From NCBI GenBank assembly GCA_950022655.1, contig OX465579.1, forward strand, positions 133,208,118 through 133,272,117: 64,000 bases of DNA, read 5' to 3'. A model generated the notes under the pieces. The model was not told where the DNA came from, searched no databases, and was given only the letters and a program-made list of their open reading frames with translations. The position numbers were made by a program, and so were the translations under genes. The stretch is from Alentia gelatinosa (Eukaryota > Annelida > Polychaeta > Phyllodocida > Polynoidae). This document shows positions 1-12,612 of the stretch, piece after piece (position 1 is the stretch's first letter; the number at the start of each line of letters is the position of its first letter).

Positions 1-315
1 TGAGAGTCCTATATGTTCTTTTAACTCCCTTCATATTAAGATTTGAGCCCAGTACAATATAAAATGAACTGTACAAGGCCCTGAGCAATGTTCCTATGCT
101 GATCTCCATGAGAACTATAATGGACTTCTGTGAGGAAAAGATTGTCTTGCCATTTTCCTGCTAACGCAACCCTTATCAGCATTATCAGAGCAGTAAAACA
201 CTTATTACACATGTGCGTTGGGTATAAATTTTTTTATTTTTGAAAAAATCTTTCTTTTCCTGTTGAAACATCTTTTTTTTGCAAAAGTGTTTCCTGTGTT
301 GGAAAAAAAAACAAA

Positions 316-1314
316 CCCACGAGACCCTAAAATTCACCGCAGAAAAATCTCGGTACGAAATCGACATGGTCAAAATCGACAGAGACAAGCAGGGGCTATA
401 CACGGACCTGTACACCAGACAAACCGATGCTAACACTTAAACTACGACTCGGCGCATCCCCCAGCAAAAAAAAAAGAGGCCTACCGTAATCCCAGTTCCT
501 GAGACTGAAACGAATCTACAACAAAAATGAAGGCTATGAACAACAAATGGGATACCCCATGACACTGTTACAAAAATGCAAAGAGAAGGTGGACCAACAA
601 GACAGAGGGAGATACTCGAAAAACGAGAGCCAAAATACCAAGAAAAGCCAATGGAAGACAAAGTCTACCTGATAGTCACTAAGAGACCGAACTACAACTA
701 ACTTAGAAGATTGTAGAGGAGAACTGGGACCTACTGGGCAGGTCAACAACCACCAAAACGAACCATAGAAAAAATTATAGCAAAAGGATACAAATGACCC
801 AAACACCTAAAAGACTATTCGGTAAGGGCAAGAGCAAATTTCAAAGAAAAAAAACGACAAAAAAGAAAGAAAAAGAATTAAAATAACAAACGAAGAAAAC
901 CCCCAAAATACTACAAGTATTGGAATAGATGGAACGTATCAGCAACGATAACCTTCAAAGACATGAGAAACAGCCACCAAACCAAATGGAACTTCACATG
1001 CAACAGCTGCAACATAATCTACCACCCAGAGTTCAAAAGATGCAACATACAATAAGTAGGGCAAGCAAAGAGGAAAATAAAAGATAGAATCAGAGAACAA
1101 CTAAACTGTATAAGAAAACAACAAGATAAATGATGAACCACGACATTATAATCAACTAGACCACACGGGTAGATATGGTGTCACGGTATATATACTAGAC
1201 TTCATCTATTCAAATCCCGAATGCAAAGAGGCAAACAGACTAGACTAGATTGAATTCAACTGTATTCACAAACTCTGAACACAGACCCCACAGGGCCTCA
1301 ACACTTTAGACAAC
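316..1314 (+). mobile_element. Penelope-like retroelement fragment, decayed, with GIY-YIG remnant
   Basis: Conceptual translation in shifting frames gives blocks typical of the C-terminal half of Penelope-like polyproteins. Near 320-435 it reads LKFTAEK, KIDRDKQGLYTDLYT and TDANT, then the SQFLRLKRI block near 490-515. At about 980-1130 it gives CNSCNIIY, VGQAKRKIKDRIREQL and NCIRKQQDK, which matches the GIY-YIG endonuclease linker; the Y of the YVG motif is replaced by a stop (TAA near 1052). At 1172-1314 VYILDFIY, IEFN and PQGLNTLD match the family's C-terminal tail. Several stops and frame changes show it is dead. No reverse transcriptase core is seen before about 316, so the copy is 5'-truncated or too decayed upstream. 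The family call is from recalled motif order, not a search. Confidence 0.75.
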
Positions 1315-4300
1315 CGGTATGGATAACAAATCTACTCTCAATCTACTCTAAATAAATGCCATGTCAAAAAAGGAAATGCCCAACCGAGAAAACGCTTTTG
1401 CAAAATATGTCATTCTAACAGGAAAAGAACAAAATTGTATGCAGAGACGGGTAAGTTTGCATGGCTACAACTGGAGAGAAACCAAGGAACAAAACAGGGG
1501 CAACCTAATCCTTTTCAAAATGAGCCAGTGAGGGGAGACCACTAGCCACACACAACAGTTCTATCACACCACGCCTGGCGAGACCTGAATGAGGTCGAAA
1601 CTATTTTCATGGAAGGCGACACTTCCAAGTTAACGAATGAAAATTCATTAACCTTGGTAAAAGAAAGAAAAATCCCAGGAAAATTACAAAAAAATACAAA
1701 AATTGTCACTCCGAGTGTATCATAATGACACAAGGAAACAATCTCAAAAACACAAGGAGAGGAGCAAACACAAAAGTGTGACACATTTCAGGAATATGAT
1801 GAATAACACACTATGAAATAGACCCCACCCTAAAGTGGGAATACACCTGACATACAGAAAGTGCACATCAAATCAAAATCGACCTCACAGATCTATGGGG
1901 AAATAAAGTTTATAAACCAATGAGAAGCCTCCTACTAGGGTTAGGAATTCCAGGCGTGATAATGCGCAAGTACTAAGCGATTTCTCTCTAGAGGTGATTG
2001 TGTCGTGATTGGAAACCATAATAAACGTCTTTATTGTCTTAGTGTATAATTACTCATTGAAGGGACGTAAGAAGGCATTCCGTTATCATCTCACCAATTA
2101 TAGATCACTGGAATCATAAAACATTTATAAACAAAAACAAAATCCCTGGTTCTAAAGTTTCATTTCAATCTTTACTCTCATTCGCGGTTTCGTGAACATG
2201 TGATTTAAGACAAGACCACTTCTCCTGCAAAAGAAGTAATTCTATTCATCCATTTCCTGCCTGGAATCTTAAGAACACCCGCTGCTGCCCAGCACACAGT
2301 CACCGTCCCATAACTCGTGGATCACTCTACCTTTCTGACAGTTTTCCCACAATGTTACGACCACCCGTCCTCATTCTCAACAGTACAAACTTTCCACTCT
2401 GGCGCGCTCTCTCAGTACCTCTCTCACAGGTGTTATGACTCACATATTTCTATGGCACCTCCTTCTATACTACATCCAATTTTCTGGCAGATGTACAATG
2501 CTACCTCCCACGTCTGCATGTCTATGCCTGGAGTTTTCACCTTTGCAGCATATATTCCTTCATATACCTAACTTAAGTCATATTGCCTTATCAATTTTTT
2601 CTCTCCCTTCTTATCAACATGTCCTATAGATTTTATTTTGTCCATGTACCCCGCTCTTTAATCTACCGCCCTCACCTTTTTTTCTGATCTCCTGTCCCCA
2701 TTTCCACCGTCCTCCCACCCTCATTGTATACCTTCCCTGCCCTCTTCGCTATCGGCAAACTTTCGATGGCGGTTTCCCTTAACCCTGGCTGACCCTGAAC
2801 CCCGGTCGCCGACCAGGTGTTCAAAGAAGGCCGACGGCAAAGGTGAGAAGACAGTTACTCATCAACATCGACTGGCGGGGACTTCAAAGCCTGCATGGGA
2901 CAGGTGCGAGCGAGAGTGGGCCCATGGATTTCCACTGTGGAGGGGGTGATGGGGGCGTGGGGCTCTACTATGGTGGTAGGAGGAAGGGGAGCAGAGGCCA
3001 ACCAGGGGCGGTGAGAAATCAAACACTCAAGACCCGTTACTCCACATGACGCAGACAACATTTTTCCCGCCAAAAGAAGTCACATTATACCGAAACTGCA
3101 GGTTGCATCATATCCCACCAAATGAAATGGTTCGGTACAAAAATAGTTGCCCTAATAGTCGGAATAGATATTCGAATAACTTCTTAGTGATTATTCACTT
3201 CTTTTTTTCTAATGACCTTTATTAGGACATTTTTTGTATAACAAACTCCCAACTTGGCAAAATCGCCGGTCTTCCGTCCGGGCCCTCTAGGACCTATATA
3301 AAATGAAAGTGTGAATACATAAACATAAAAAAAAACTTTAATTGAAAACATCATAACTATAAATGTTATGGTATTCGTGGATTCAATGTAAGTTCAAGGG
3401 GTTGCTGTCGAGGCCCATTTTGAACTTAAATGATATATAGGATAAACGTGTGCATGAAGGTATTTCTCGCTCTATCTCGAATCCTGCACGTAATTGCATA
3501 CCTTCATGACAACGTGCTAGACTGGCCATAAAATTGACAAATTGCTGTTTAAAAAAGCCACGGACGAGGATAATCGAGTAGAAAAAAGCCCACTGCCTGT
3601 CCGTGACATCGTGGTATTAGTAAGTATAAGAACGGTATGATGTAATGGTTTGAGACTGTCCAAGCGGATTCCCTGCCTCCACAGCCAGCCTGGAGTCACG
3701 CACTCTCCGCCCGGCTGTAAGCCCACATGAAAGCAACCCTGTCCTCTAAACCCCCACACACTCACTTAGGACCGATTACTATGATGAAAATCGCTTTAAT
3801 TCATGTCATTAACGCGCTTTGTAACCGATAATTCCTAACTGTAAAGTGATATTAATCTCGAAACCGCGGCGCATCGTGTTTTGCTTCCAGGCTATTCTTG
3901 AGGAAACCCCCTCCTCTCCCCTGCGTTCGCTCTTAACTTCAAAGGAGTTGGCGGGTGAGGGGATGAGGGTAGGGGGCGAGGTAGATGTCTGGTAGTATTA
4001 ATGTGATACATAATTCATAACTGTACTTAGTCTATGTTGCACTACTGATTCTGGACAATCTCAGAGACGCAGGAGACCATCACGTCAACAACATTACAAG
4101 CAGACGACTTCGGCGCGTCACGGACGCAGCGTTCCCAATGGCGCGAAACCGCGCGGAGACTGACCTCGTTGACCCTGGCCGGTCTCTCATCTTGTGAAGG
4201 CATGAAAAGGACACAAACTACCAGTGTCTCTTCAATAGGTGTAATTTTCTGAGGTTAGCATGTTCGGATATTCGTGTGAAAGTTTTCAGGCGGTCTTCCA

Positions 4301-6758
4301 ATGGTTCGTGTAATCAATACTTGAAATGTCTTTCAAGTTGAACCCAAAGTCACAAAAGGAGCTCCCCGCATACGTGAAAGGGAGAGATGAGAGAGGAATG
4401 TCATGAAAGGGTGCCATTAGTTCTCTCTATAGTCGACGTAAGGATTCATTTCGGCCACGATTTCCATGAATTGTAAAAACAATATGGTTTACATATCAGA
4501 CGCTCCAGTTGCATGTTCAGGAAAAAGAAGCGGATGCGACCTGTAGCAAATACCGAATAATCTATTATTAACTCTCCAAGGCACAATCACACAATCGCTG
4601 TAATCCCTACTCTTATTTGACAATAAACGATTAAATCTATATATAATGTGGTTGACAACTATATCGTTTGACACAGACCCATAGAAACCCGTGATGCTGC
4701 AATTTAAGTGTCGAAAGCAGTTTAGATATATCATATATTTCGCAAATAGGATATTTGCCCCACGGAAAGGATCCCTCGTATACCATGGTCGTTTTCTTCT
4801 CTGGGTTTACTGAGCTATTAGCTGGTACAAATCAAATGATTGGTTAAGAAATAATTACCGAAACGATTCGATGTATAACTAAAGACTAAATCTAACATAC
4901 TATAGGTCGCAGCTGTAGTCGTGAACTTGATTTACCTTTATTCAGACGACTTCATGGTTTATAAGTTTGAATGAGGTACTTATAGTGCTTGAATATCATA
5001 TTTTAAAGCTACATCTGTATACTTCACAAATATATAAAGATCAACCTCTTCAACATATTTTGGAGGAAAATACATTATTTATTGTCATCTATAGCACCTA
5101 CAGATCTGTGTATGTCAGCCTACATATAAATAGGTGTATTATTTTTATCATCATGGATTAGAGGGAAATATTAAAGAGATACATGGCCTTAGGTGTTGCC
5201 AGCATGAAGAAATGATATTATATACCTTTCTGTGATGCTACTGCATATAGAAGCAGTCAACACTAAAAATGACCACCCTATATTGTGTCAGTGTACAAGA
5301 CGACAGGTCTGCGAATGGAATAATGATGTTTACATACACAATAATGACTGGGTTTGTGTACGAGTGGCCGTAATCTCCGAGCGATCAGAGAGGATATTAC
5401 GTCGTCAACTACAAGGAGATCACGGTCACTTGTGTAAAAAAAACAGTCGTTATTGTATTTATTACCCACCTACAGGATTAATAACAAATCTATTGCAATA
5501 GAAATGTTTCTGTAAGGCATTTAGTTCCAGACACCAGAGTACTGTCAAGCATGGCAGTAATTTGGTGTAGACCTACGCCAATAATAAACTACGCCATTTC
5601 CCCATGATTTTAGCATGCAAAGCATGTTATGACAGTGATTTCCGATGGTAAATGAGATTATTATGACTGATTATGAATATCTAATATCGAATGAACATTC
5701 AAGAAACTTATTTTAAAGTACATGATAATTTGACCTCGTTATGGATGGAACTTTTCCCCGGAATCTCCTGGTAGCTTATTCCAGTTGCGCTATACATTTC
5801 CTATGGAAAATTATACATTACTACCAAAAAAGAAATTCAGACAATGTTAACTGTGATAATTGACCAAACTTCAAACTCTGTTGTAGAGAAGGAAAAACTG
5901 AATAAATATATGTTTATATTAAAGAACAATATCAATCCTGTTATGTGAAGTTGATTATTCTGACAAAAACCTATCTTCTAAGTTTAAGTTAGTGTACTTA
6001 CAAAACTCCCTTTTATGTCAGCCTACGAAACGTCTGTCAGTCTACGAAACGGCCAGATATACATGTTAAAACAGTCAATATATCAGGATGTTTAAGTTGT
6101 TTTTGCCAAAAATTATCAAATGCTAAAGGAAATGGTCGAGCAGAAGGGATAAGCCTCATTTATGGTACAGTCTGTAGATTACAAACATAAACAGGTGGAC
6201 AACAGAACACATTGATGTTGTGTAATTCTGCCGTATTCCCTGCTCCTTTTCATCAAGCCCCAACATCCAAATATATTCCCTACTTTTATCATGAATCTGC
6301 GTACAAACCCCTATCTATTACCTATTTTCAAACCCGCCTGTTCCCTCAATATTCATGGTGTGAGTCATTCCTGTCCCACTCCCTTTACCTACGCGTGTAC
6401 TTCCAAATCTTCCTGTCCCCAATCTATACATGCTGTCAGTTATTCCTATCTCTTCTCTACGTGCCAATACAGTCTCCTGTCCATCTTGACCTCTACCATT
6501 GTACCTGTACGAGGTAATCGTGAAGAATACAACAGGGCGCCTCCTTTACAATGCCCATATGAGAACAATACATACCCAGGCACGAGACAAGCCTAGGGGT
6601 GAGGAGGGAGGGAATTTCGGGTTGTTTGAGTGGGGCAGGTCACGCGTGAAGAAGGCAAAGGTCGTGATAAAAGAATGACGAGCTGGCTCTGTGATCACAA
6701 AATGGTTACTGTCTCCAACACACAGCAATCTCTGAAAGTTGGGTGACCGGGGAATGAG
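1315..6758. other. Non-coding stretch, no gene recognised
   Basis: A-rich at the start (1.3-1.95 kb, possibly decayed 3' sequence of the preceding retroelement), then mixed AT-rich DNA. Short open frames here have no recognisable domains. A small CpG-rich patch lies near 4080-4170. The only site called separately is the E2F-like motif at 3063. Confidence 0.5.
3063..3075 (+). promoter_or_regulatory. E2F-like site TTTCCCGCCAAAA
   Basis: A perfect E2F consensus-like 13-mer. The identical 13-mer recurs at 27573 and, reversed, inside 58037-58050. E2F/DP dimers bind TTTSSCGC-type sites in animals. Function at this place is inferred only from the motif. Confidence 0.35.
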
Positions 6759-6760
6759 GT

Positions 6761-6776
6761 GGGGGGGGGGGGGGGG
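6761..6776 (+). repeat. Homopolymer G16
   Basis: An uninterrupted run of sixteen G bases. It is a likely polymerase-slippage or assembly-error site and could form a G-quadruplex in single strands. Confidence 0.9.
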
Positions 6777-6872
6777 TACAGGTAGGTATGGCGGGGACAC
6801 CAGACAATGCACAGGCATGGAGCCTTGTCAAATTACCGCAGGGTTATGCCCAGGTGATGAGAGCTCCAAACA

Positions 6873-6880
6873 CTTTGATC
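6873..6880 (+). promoter_or_regulatory. TCF/LEF-type octamer CTTTGATC
   Basis: Exact match to the TCF/LEF HMG-box core. Isolated here; counted as one of 16 copies in the window. Confidence 0.25.
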
Positions 6881-7223
6881 ATTCACATAAAGGCAACTTT
6901 GTACCCTTTTATCATCATCGTTGGACTATTGTCCGTGGTTTCTTTACACTACTCCTTCTTTATTTTACCTGTGAATAATTGTAGCTTGCCCATTGACATA
7001 TTTGTAGAAGCATGTACTGAATATTAGATGCTATGGTTATTAGTAGGATCATGTCATTTGCATCTTCTTACAATCTGTGTAATTCATATGCACCTAATTG
7101 TATATTAGATATGGTGTAACATATGAAATGGATAGATATATGTTCATGTGTAAATTCGTCTTGAGTTGAATGAAACCCTGTGTAACATTAACCTACACAA
7201 AACGACAAAGAAATGCCAATAAT

Positions 7224-8036
7224 TTAAAATCTTGTGTACCAACATTTTGGTACGATTCCTTTTGATGTTAAGATCACAACCACGGACGTGCCCTTTTTTA
7301 GAGGACAGTCTCTCCAAGAAAGATGAACGACAGAAAAAATTGAATGACCAGTAGTGCCCCAACCTAGTTTATTGTGGGAAAACATCTCAAAGACGCCATT
7401 AACCATCAATTTATCAAAAGAACTACGATTGATCTCAAAGGCGTTTACACAAAGAAATGACAACACCCTCCTCTCATTCTCGCAGTATCTCACGTGGCAC
7501 CAGACTATGGTGTCATAGGATTTACGCTGGTTCCCGTCTTGGTGTTCTGTACCCCTAGACTTAAAGCTCGCCTGCCGCCGGAAACAAGCGAACCGGAAGA
7601 AGAATCGATGGCTGTAGCGCGTGTTGGAACCAATCAAATTGCGCGTGTGGTTTGAGGGAGCACGATTAGAAACAGCTGTCGGGTTACCGCCGGAAAGTTC
7701 CGCCGGCTCCCACCACTGCGCACATCTCGCGTTTTCTCGTTGCCTGCGTGCGAAAGGAAGTCCCGCGGGATTCATACGAGTGTATGCCAGTTTATGACCA
7801 AAACGAGGCTTGTTCCCTTGTAATGGACGGCTACATGAACGTACAGATTCTCTGTGTGCTTCTGATGTTTCTAACAAAGCGACTTCATGTGGATGTATCA
7901 CGAACCATGCTTCAAACTGAGAGAAAAAAAACCTTCTAATTTCATTCCAGATACAGCACGTGTAGCTAGAAACCGCCCCGCTCGGTTCTTTAGGATTATG
8001 CCATGGAGGTGATTTATCTACGGTAGCAGTGCTCAA
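7224..8036 (-). other. Long unexplained open frame (270 codons), not recognised
   Basis: An uninterrupted reading frame from an ATG at 8036 to a stop at 7224. It is by far the longest outside the retroelement. I recognise no family, signal peptide or membrane segment. The composition (many R, S, C and N residues, no repeats) does not look strongly protein-like. The 5' half lies in a CpG-richer patch (7.56-7.79 kb) where stop codons are scarcer, and this could produce a long frame by chance. No clear TATA box or splice context was seen. It could be a lineage-specific single-exon gene, a decayed mobile element, or noise; I lean towards noise. Confidence 0.15.
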
Positions 8037-8542
8037 AATCTATTGGTAATAAATCGGATTAATAGCGCGGGCGTGCAACCGCCCTTTGCTTTAATTAGAG
8101 GAGTAGAGAAAACTGGCAGCAGGGTTGAGCTGAATACATTTTATAACACCGTATAAGAGACGAAATCCTATTTATCGGTAACTCCACTCCACGTTTGAAG
8201 GCGCTTGAAAGATCCCCAAAGTTCAAACCTTCATAGACAACACATATTAAACCGGAAATATTCTTGATCAAACACACAGAGGCATACTATTACGAAGATA
8301 GGAATGGTTATGCATGAGTAAACCTTATACCCGCTCACGGCATTGAAGAGGGATAAAGGTCAAACAACATCAAATACGGACTAATTTCTGTCAGGTTATA
8401 GTGGAATGTCACTTTCCGCAACTCTTAGATCACAGGTTTATTCATAAATGTGTGTATATTTATAGGCAATTCCTTTAGTCGTTGTGCTGGTTAATAACTC
8501 CGCTATTAAGTCCCTTTATGAGAGAACATCCTGCTTTCAGTG

Positions 8543-8550
8543 CTTTGATC
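8543..8550 (+). promoter_or_regulatory. TCF/LEF-type site GCTTTGATC
   Basis: Extended match (8542-8550) to SCTTTGATS. Single site with no neighbouring helper-like motif. Confidence 0.25.
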
Positions 8551-9154
8551 ATGTGTTTCAAAGGCCAAGTGTCCTCCGCCAACTGCTCCATATAGCTAGA
8601 TGTCTGACGAATTAAGTTCACGACAGATGGCGCGGCAGTGTAACGCATCAAGATTGCCACCGAGGCGTTCTTCAAAAATCGACATTGAATCAAGAAACCT
8701 GAGCCCATGCACATTTACTGAGATAAATATCATTTCCATATTTGTCACACTCAGTTTTATGTTGCATTTCCTGGGGCTGCGAATCATTTGCTTTTTTACT
8801 GTTTTGCACGATAGCAGTAAAAGAAAACGACTTGAAGGTCCATTCCACCGTGCCCAAAGGCAATGTCGTGCGTGCAAGCACCTAAGACTTTTAGATTCAA
8901 TGGCGAAGACTTCAATTGAAAACTGAGCGGGAATATGCTGCAGGAAGGTTGAATCGTGTTTATGTCATGTGTAGTACAGGAGTGGATTCTTTACTTCGGA
9001 TCACCTCTGAGACGAGGCACCCCAGGCGCATTCAGCAAGAAATGCAGCAGTAATAAATGGAATATCGACCCGAACGAATATGAAATGAAGGCGAATTGTT
9101 TCCAGCCTCCATAGTCCTCCTATATTGGCCTGAAAGTGTCTTTCAATTAAGCCT

Positions 9155-9184
9155 GATCAAAGCCACTGAAACAAAGCATCAAAG
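9155..9184 (-). promoter_or_regulatory. Pair of TCF/LEF-type sites before a CpG-rich block
   Basis: GATCAAAGC at 9155 and CATCAAAG at 9177 lie in the same orientation 14 bases apart, just upstream of the CpG-rich block at 9190-9520. Confidence 0.3.
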
Positions 9185-9189
9185 TGTTC

Positions 9190-9520
9190 ATTACACCTCA
9201 CGCGGCCGCGGGACGCCAGGGTCAATCGACACGCGCCGTGACGTACAAATGAAACAATTACGCATGCGCGACTACTCAATATGGCGCCGGATTTCAAAGG
9301 GATAGCAGGGGTGAAAATTGCCAGAGTGTCACTGAACCAATCAGCGCTCGTAATGCTCTATTGATGGGGATGCCGACGTGCGCGCACAGCCCACCCACCG
9401 ACGCCAATCTACTTTTCGCGCCACGTCATGGCGCGTGACGCAACAGGTAAGGGTTGTCGTCTGCTCCGCTGGTTATGACGAATGGCGCTAGATGGCGCTC
9501 CCTTTTGCGCATGTGCAGCT
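9190..9520. promoter_or_regulatory. CpG-rich promoter-like block
   Basis: CpG density is much higher than in the flanks. Motifs seen: NRF1-like CGCATGCGCG at 9261, ATGGCGCC at 9281 (YY1/start-codon-like), CCAATCAGCG at 9337, CRE-like TGACGCAA near 9437, TAGATGGCGCTC at 9490 (CTCF-core-like), and TTGCGCATGTGC near 9505. Such mixtures are typical of broad, TATA-less housekeeping promoters. On the plus strand an ATG at 9429 runs six codons into CAG|GTAAGG at 9446/9447, a perfect splice-donor sequence, so a tiny first exon is possible. No downstream exon was identified, so the direction of transcription is a guess. Confidence 0.35.
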
Positions 9521-9749
9521 CATTAGGTCGTTGCCCGCTGGCATTGCGATCATATCGTATGAGGAACACATTTTTATGACAAACACCAACGACAGATGGA
9601 CAGGTTGTATAATGTCTGTGCTTGACAAAAACAAAATATCATTTGCTAATGGGTATAACCTGACTTCGAACGAATTTACAAATATGAACAGCTGTTATGA
9701 TTCCAGATGGGCCTGTTTATTTTGCTTGCATATCATGTATAATAAAGGA

Positions 9750-9995
9750 CTGATTCCACCAACCGTGTAATGCATTTGTCGTAATGCATATCTTGTTATA
9801 TCTTACAGTGTCACAATGTGCTGTACCTCCGTTGTCGCAAAACACAGCCGCGCAATGTCATGTGTATGTTTTGGTGCTCCACCACCACGACACCTCAAGA
9901 CACATCGCGACAAATAGGCACGCGATTATTCAAACCTAGCCTGATTTAGCAAATCGTGACCAATCTCGCTATGTCTTGTGTGTCGGTGGAATCAG
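9750..9995. mobile_element. Short element with 11-bp terminal inverted repeats (candidate MITE)
   Basis: CTGATTCCACC at 9750-9760 is the exact reverse complement of GGTGGAATCAG at 9985-9995. The interior has no open frame of note. The inverted repeats are short, no target duplication was resolved, and chance is possible. Confidence 0.3.
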
Positions 9996-10470
9996 CACTT
10001 AAATGATCCATCAAGGTCGTTTGTTCTAATTGATATGTAGCATATCGCCAACACATACCTGGGGACAAATATCAAGTTCTGTACTGGTTCATTCTTCAGG
10101 TACATTCGTCGAGTACACTTACCTTTTGATAACCTCTAACTCTAATATCCAGTGGCATCTAACGACCAATTACAGATTTAAACGTTAACGCGTCGCTGAT
10201 TTAGACTCGTTCTAATTGAGCGTGTAATCTGAAGTCGTGTTATGCGTGACTGCCTCCCAGCTCCACTTGCCACATGCATATCATCCTGAAAATATTCACT
10301 GAAAGCTGACGTCAGGATTTGATTGTATTACCAAAATATCCAACTCATACAAAATGCAAAATTCGTGATCAGCCATTATTATTCCGCTTCGTGTGTTGGT
10401 CACTCACACGAGCGACACGTGACTAGCTTGTGGGCGATAATGCAGGAATGGGCGATAATAGGCGCGGTTT

Positions 10471-10524
10471 GTTTGATCTTGCCTCGGCTTTGATCTTTGC
10501 CGCCTGTTTGATCTGCATCAAAGC
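10471..10524. promoter_or_regulatory. Cluster of four TCF/LEF-type sites with a helper motif
   Basis: In 54 bases: GTTTGATC (10471), CTTTGATC (10488), GTTTGATC (10506) and CATCAAAGC (10516, reverse strand). GCCGCCT sits at 10499-10505, between the second and third sites. Invertebrate TCF proteins with a C-clamp bind an HMG site plus a nearby GCCGCCR helper, so the arrangement fits a Wnt response element. The helper's last base is T rather than R. Function is inferred from motifs. Confidence 0.45.
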
Positions 10525-11677
10525 GAGACTGGGGTGGCCGACCAGGTAACACTGTGTGATCATGACCTTCTTACCTGGCTTCCAAAGGGGTTACGTAATA
10601 CTGGATTAATTAACTGTGCGCGTTGATTGATCTCAGGTGAATGAGGTGTGGCCGGGGGAGAGAGGGAGGAGGGATTCTGAATGTTGATGTGTGTCAATAT
10701 CAAGCCCCCAGCCCTGTGTCCGAGTCTGTCTGCACTGTTTGGTGTCATGTGTGTGGTACGGATGTGTGGATGTTAGTACTTTGAATCGATAAGTCTGTGT
10801 ATATATGTGTGACCCGCGGTACTGAGGAGAAGTCCAGGTTATAGGGTGTGGCTGCAATGTTGACCAGATGATCGGTCTACAAAACCACACGCCAAACCAC
10901 GATGTGGGCTGCTACTTTCCAAAGGGGAGCTAAACTCATAAATAAGATACATCTCAAGAAAGTGGAATTTTGTCAAAGAACTGTAGTCGTATGGTTATAT
11001 TCATATTCCATCAAATCCGTTTTGTCTTAATTTTACTTGGTTGACAATTTATGGGGTATGATATGACCTTTCCCTTGATACACATGTATTTTAGCCCTGC
11101 AATGTAAAAGGATTATTTACAGGCTTTTATTATTTCCACTTTCACCATATGATAATTATTTATGACACAGAAACAATTATCCCATTACTCATTAGATTTT
11201 TTGTACGCCAATAGAAATACATTTTGCGGAGCTATAAGTTTGCAAACACCAACATTTAGACTAGCTTGATACAGGTCACCACTTTCGATTTATAGGATAC
11301 ACAGGAAGCTAGTATCATAATGCTTTGTAAATGATTGTATTCTAATAGATTAACATGTACACACAAAATGCCTTTTTTTAGTTTCCAAATGTATCATAGA
11401 TTTCGAACATTCTTACTTTTCCATATCATCTGACGGATAAATATAGGTTGCTTTCATCATTAACTGATCATTTGATAAGAAACGCTATTAGATTTCGACT
11501 AGATGTATTTTATCACAATACTGCCTGTGATGAGGTAAGGATAATATATATATATATATATATATTATCAGAAGACAACAGACGTCATTTAAACAATCAT
11601 ATGAAATTGTGTGACGTTTAGATTTAATCCCATCCCGTCATGTGTTTTCAACTTCATATCGGGCGTGGCATATAAGT
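10525..11677. other. Non-coding stretch with a (TA)n tract
   Basis: Nothing gene-like was seen. A TA dinucleotide run of about 22 bases lies at 11544-11566. Confidence 0.5.
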
Positions 11678-12608
11678 TGGGGGCCATCCATAAAGTATGT
11701 ACAGTAAAACCCCTCTTCCGGGACACCCCGCTTAAGGAGACAATTTGCTCGGAACAGAAATTTTTCCCACTACTAAGAGTTTATTTTAACCCCGCTTAAA
11801 GGGACACCTTCCTTAAGGGGACACCCCGCTTTAGGGGACAGTTTTTTGGTACAGAAATGCTTAAAAACCCCGCTTAAGGGGACAGTTTGGAAGGACATCA
11901 TATCAAAAACACTGAAAATCCAAGTTTATGGTGCCCGTTTGTATGGGACAGACAGAACAATAGACTGTGCATTCCCGAGTGGGCCCGGGCGGCCAGAGTG
12001 TGTATTTTTTTCATGGTAATAACCACATCTCTAGCGGCTCTGGGCGGGCCACAGTGAGTGGATATTAGTACCAGTGATTTTCGCGCCTGCTGAAGGTGCC
12101 AGGTAAGAGGCCCGCTTACAGGTTAGCTGTGGGCGACACAGGGAGGGCTGGGGCATTGACTGGGGGTATTAAAAGGAGCGAATTTCACAAGGAATGTATA
12201 TCCACCTTCAACCTCTATTATCTTTTTTTGTTTTTTTGTTTGTATATTTATATTCATTTATATTATATAGTTTATATTTATTTACTTAATTATGTGTTAT
12301 TGATAAACATTTTAACCTAATAACCATCGTTTCCTTCATTCATGTAGGTATTCTCTATTGTATAACCATTGACAGACTGAAAACCCCGCTTAAGGGGCCA
12401 CCCCGCTTAAGGGGCCACTTGGCCCAGAACGGAGGGTGACCCCTTAAGAGGGGTTTTACTATACGCAGGATTTCCGATTTTTATTTACCTCCCACCCCTC
12501 TCCCGATGTTGATTGCAATAGAACAAAGGAGGGGCATTCGCAAAATTTCCTAATTTTCTGACCCCCTCCTCCCCACCCCTCAGAGCATATGTACTTTATG
12601 GATGGACC
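11678..12608. mobile_element. Outer MITE with CATCCATAAAGTA ends
   Basis: CCATCCATAAAGTA at 11684-11697 is exactly inverted at 12592-12605 as TACTTTATGGATGG, with near-matching bases further out. The element body (12464-12590) is pyrimidine-rich and non-coding. It is split by a second MITE at 11702-12461. ATAAG lies just outside each end (near 11673 and 12610) and may be the target duplication, but the ends are uneven. No transposase frame is present, so it is non-autonomous. Confidence 0.65.
11702..12461. mobile_element. Inner TA-flanked MITE, pogo/Tc1-like ends
   Basis: The ends are inverted: AGTAAAACCCCTCTT at 11703 and AAGAGGGGTTTTACT at 12446, each followed outward by TA. TA target duplication and a CAGTAAAACC-type end are usual for pogo/Tc1-mariner elements. 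The sub-terminal regions hold tandem variants of CCCCGCTTAAGGGGAC, at 11725-11890 and 12382-12420. There is no transposase. It sits inside the outer CATCCATAAAGTA element. Confidence 0.7.
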
Positions 12609-12612
12609 ATAA

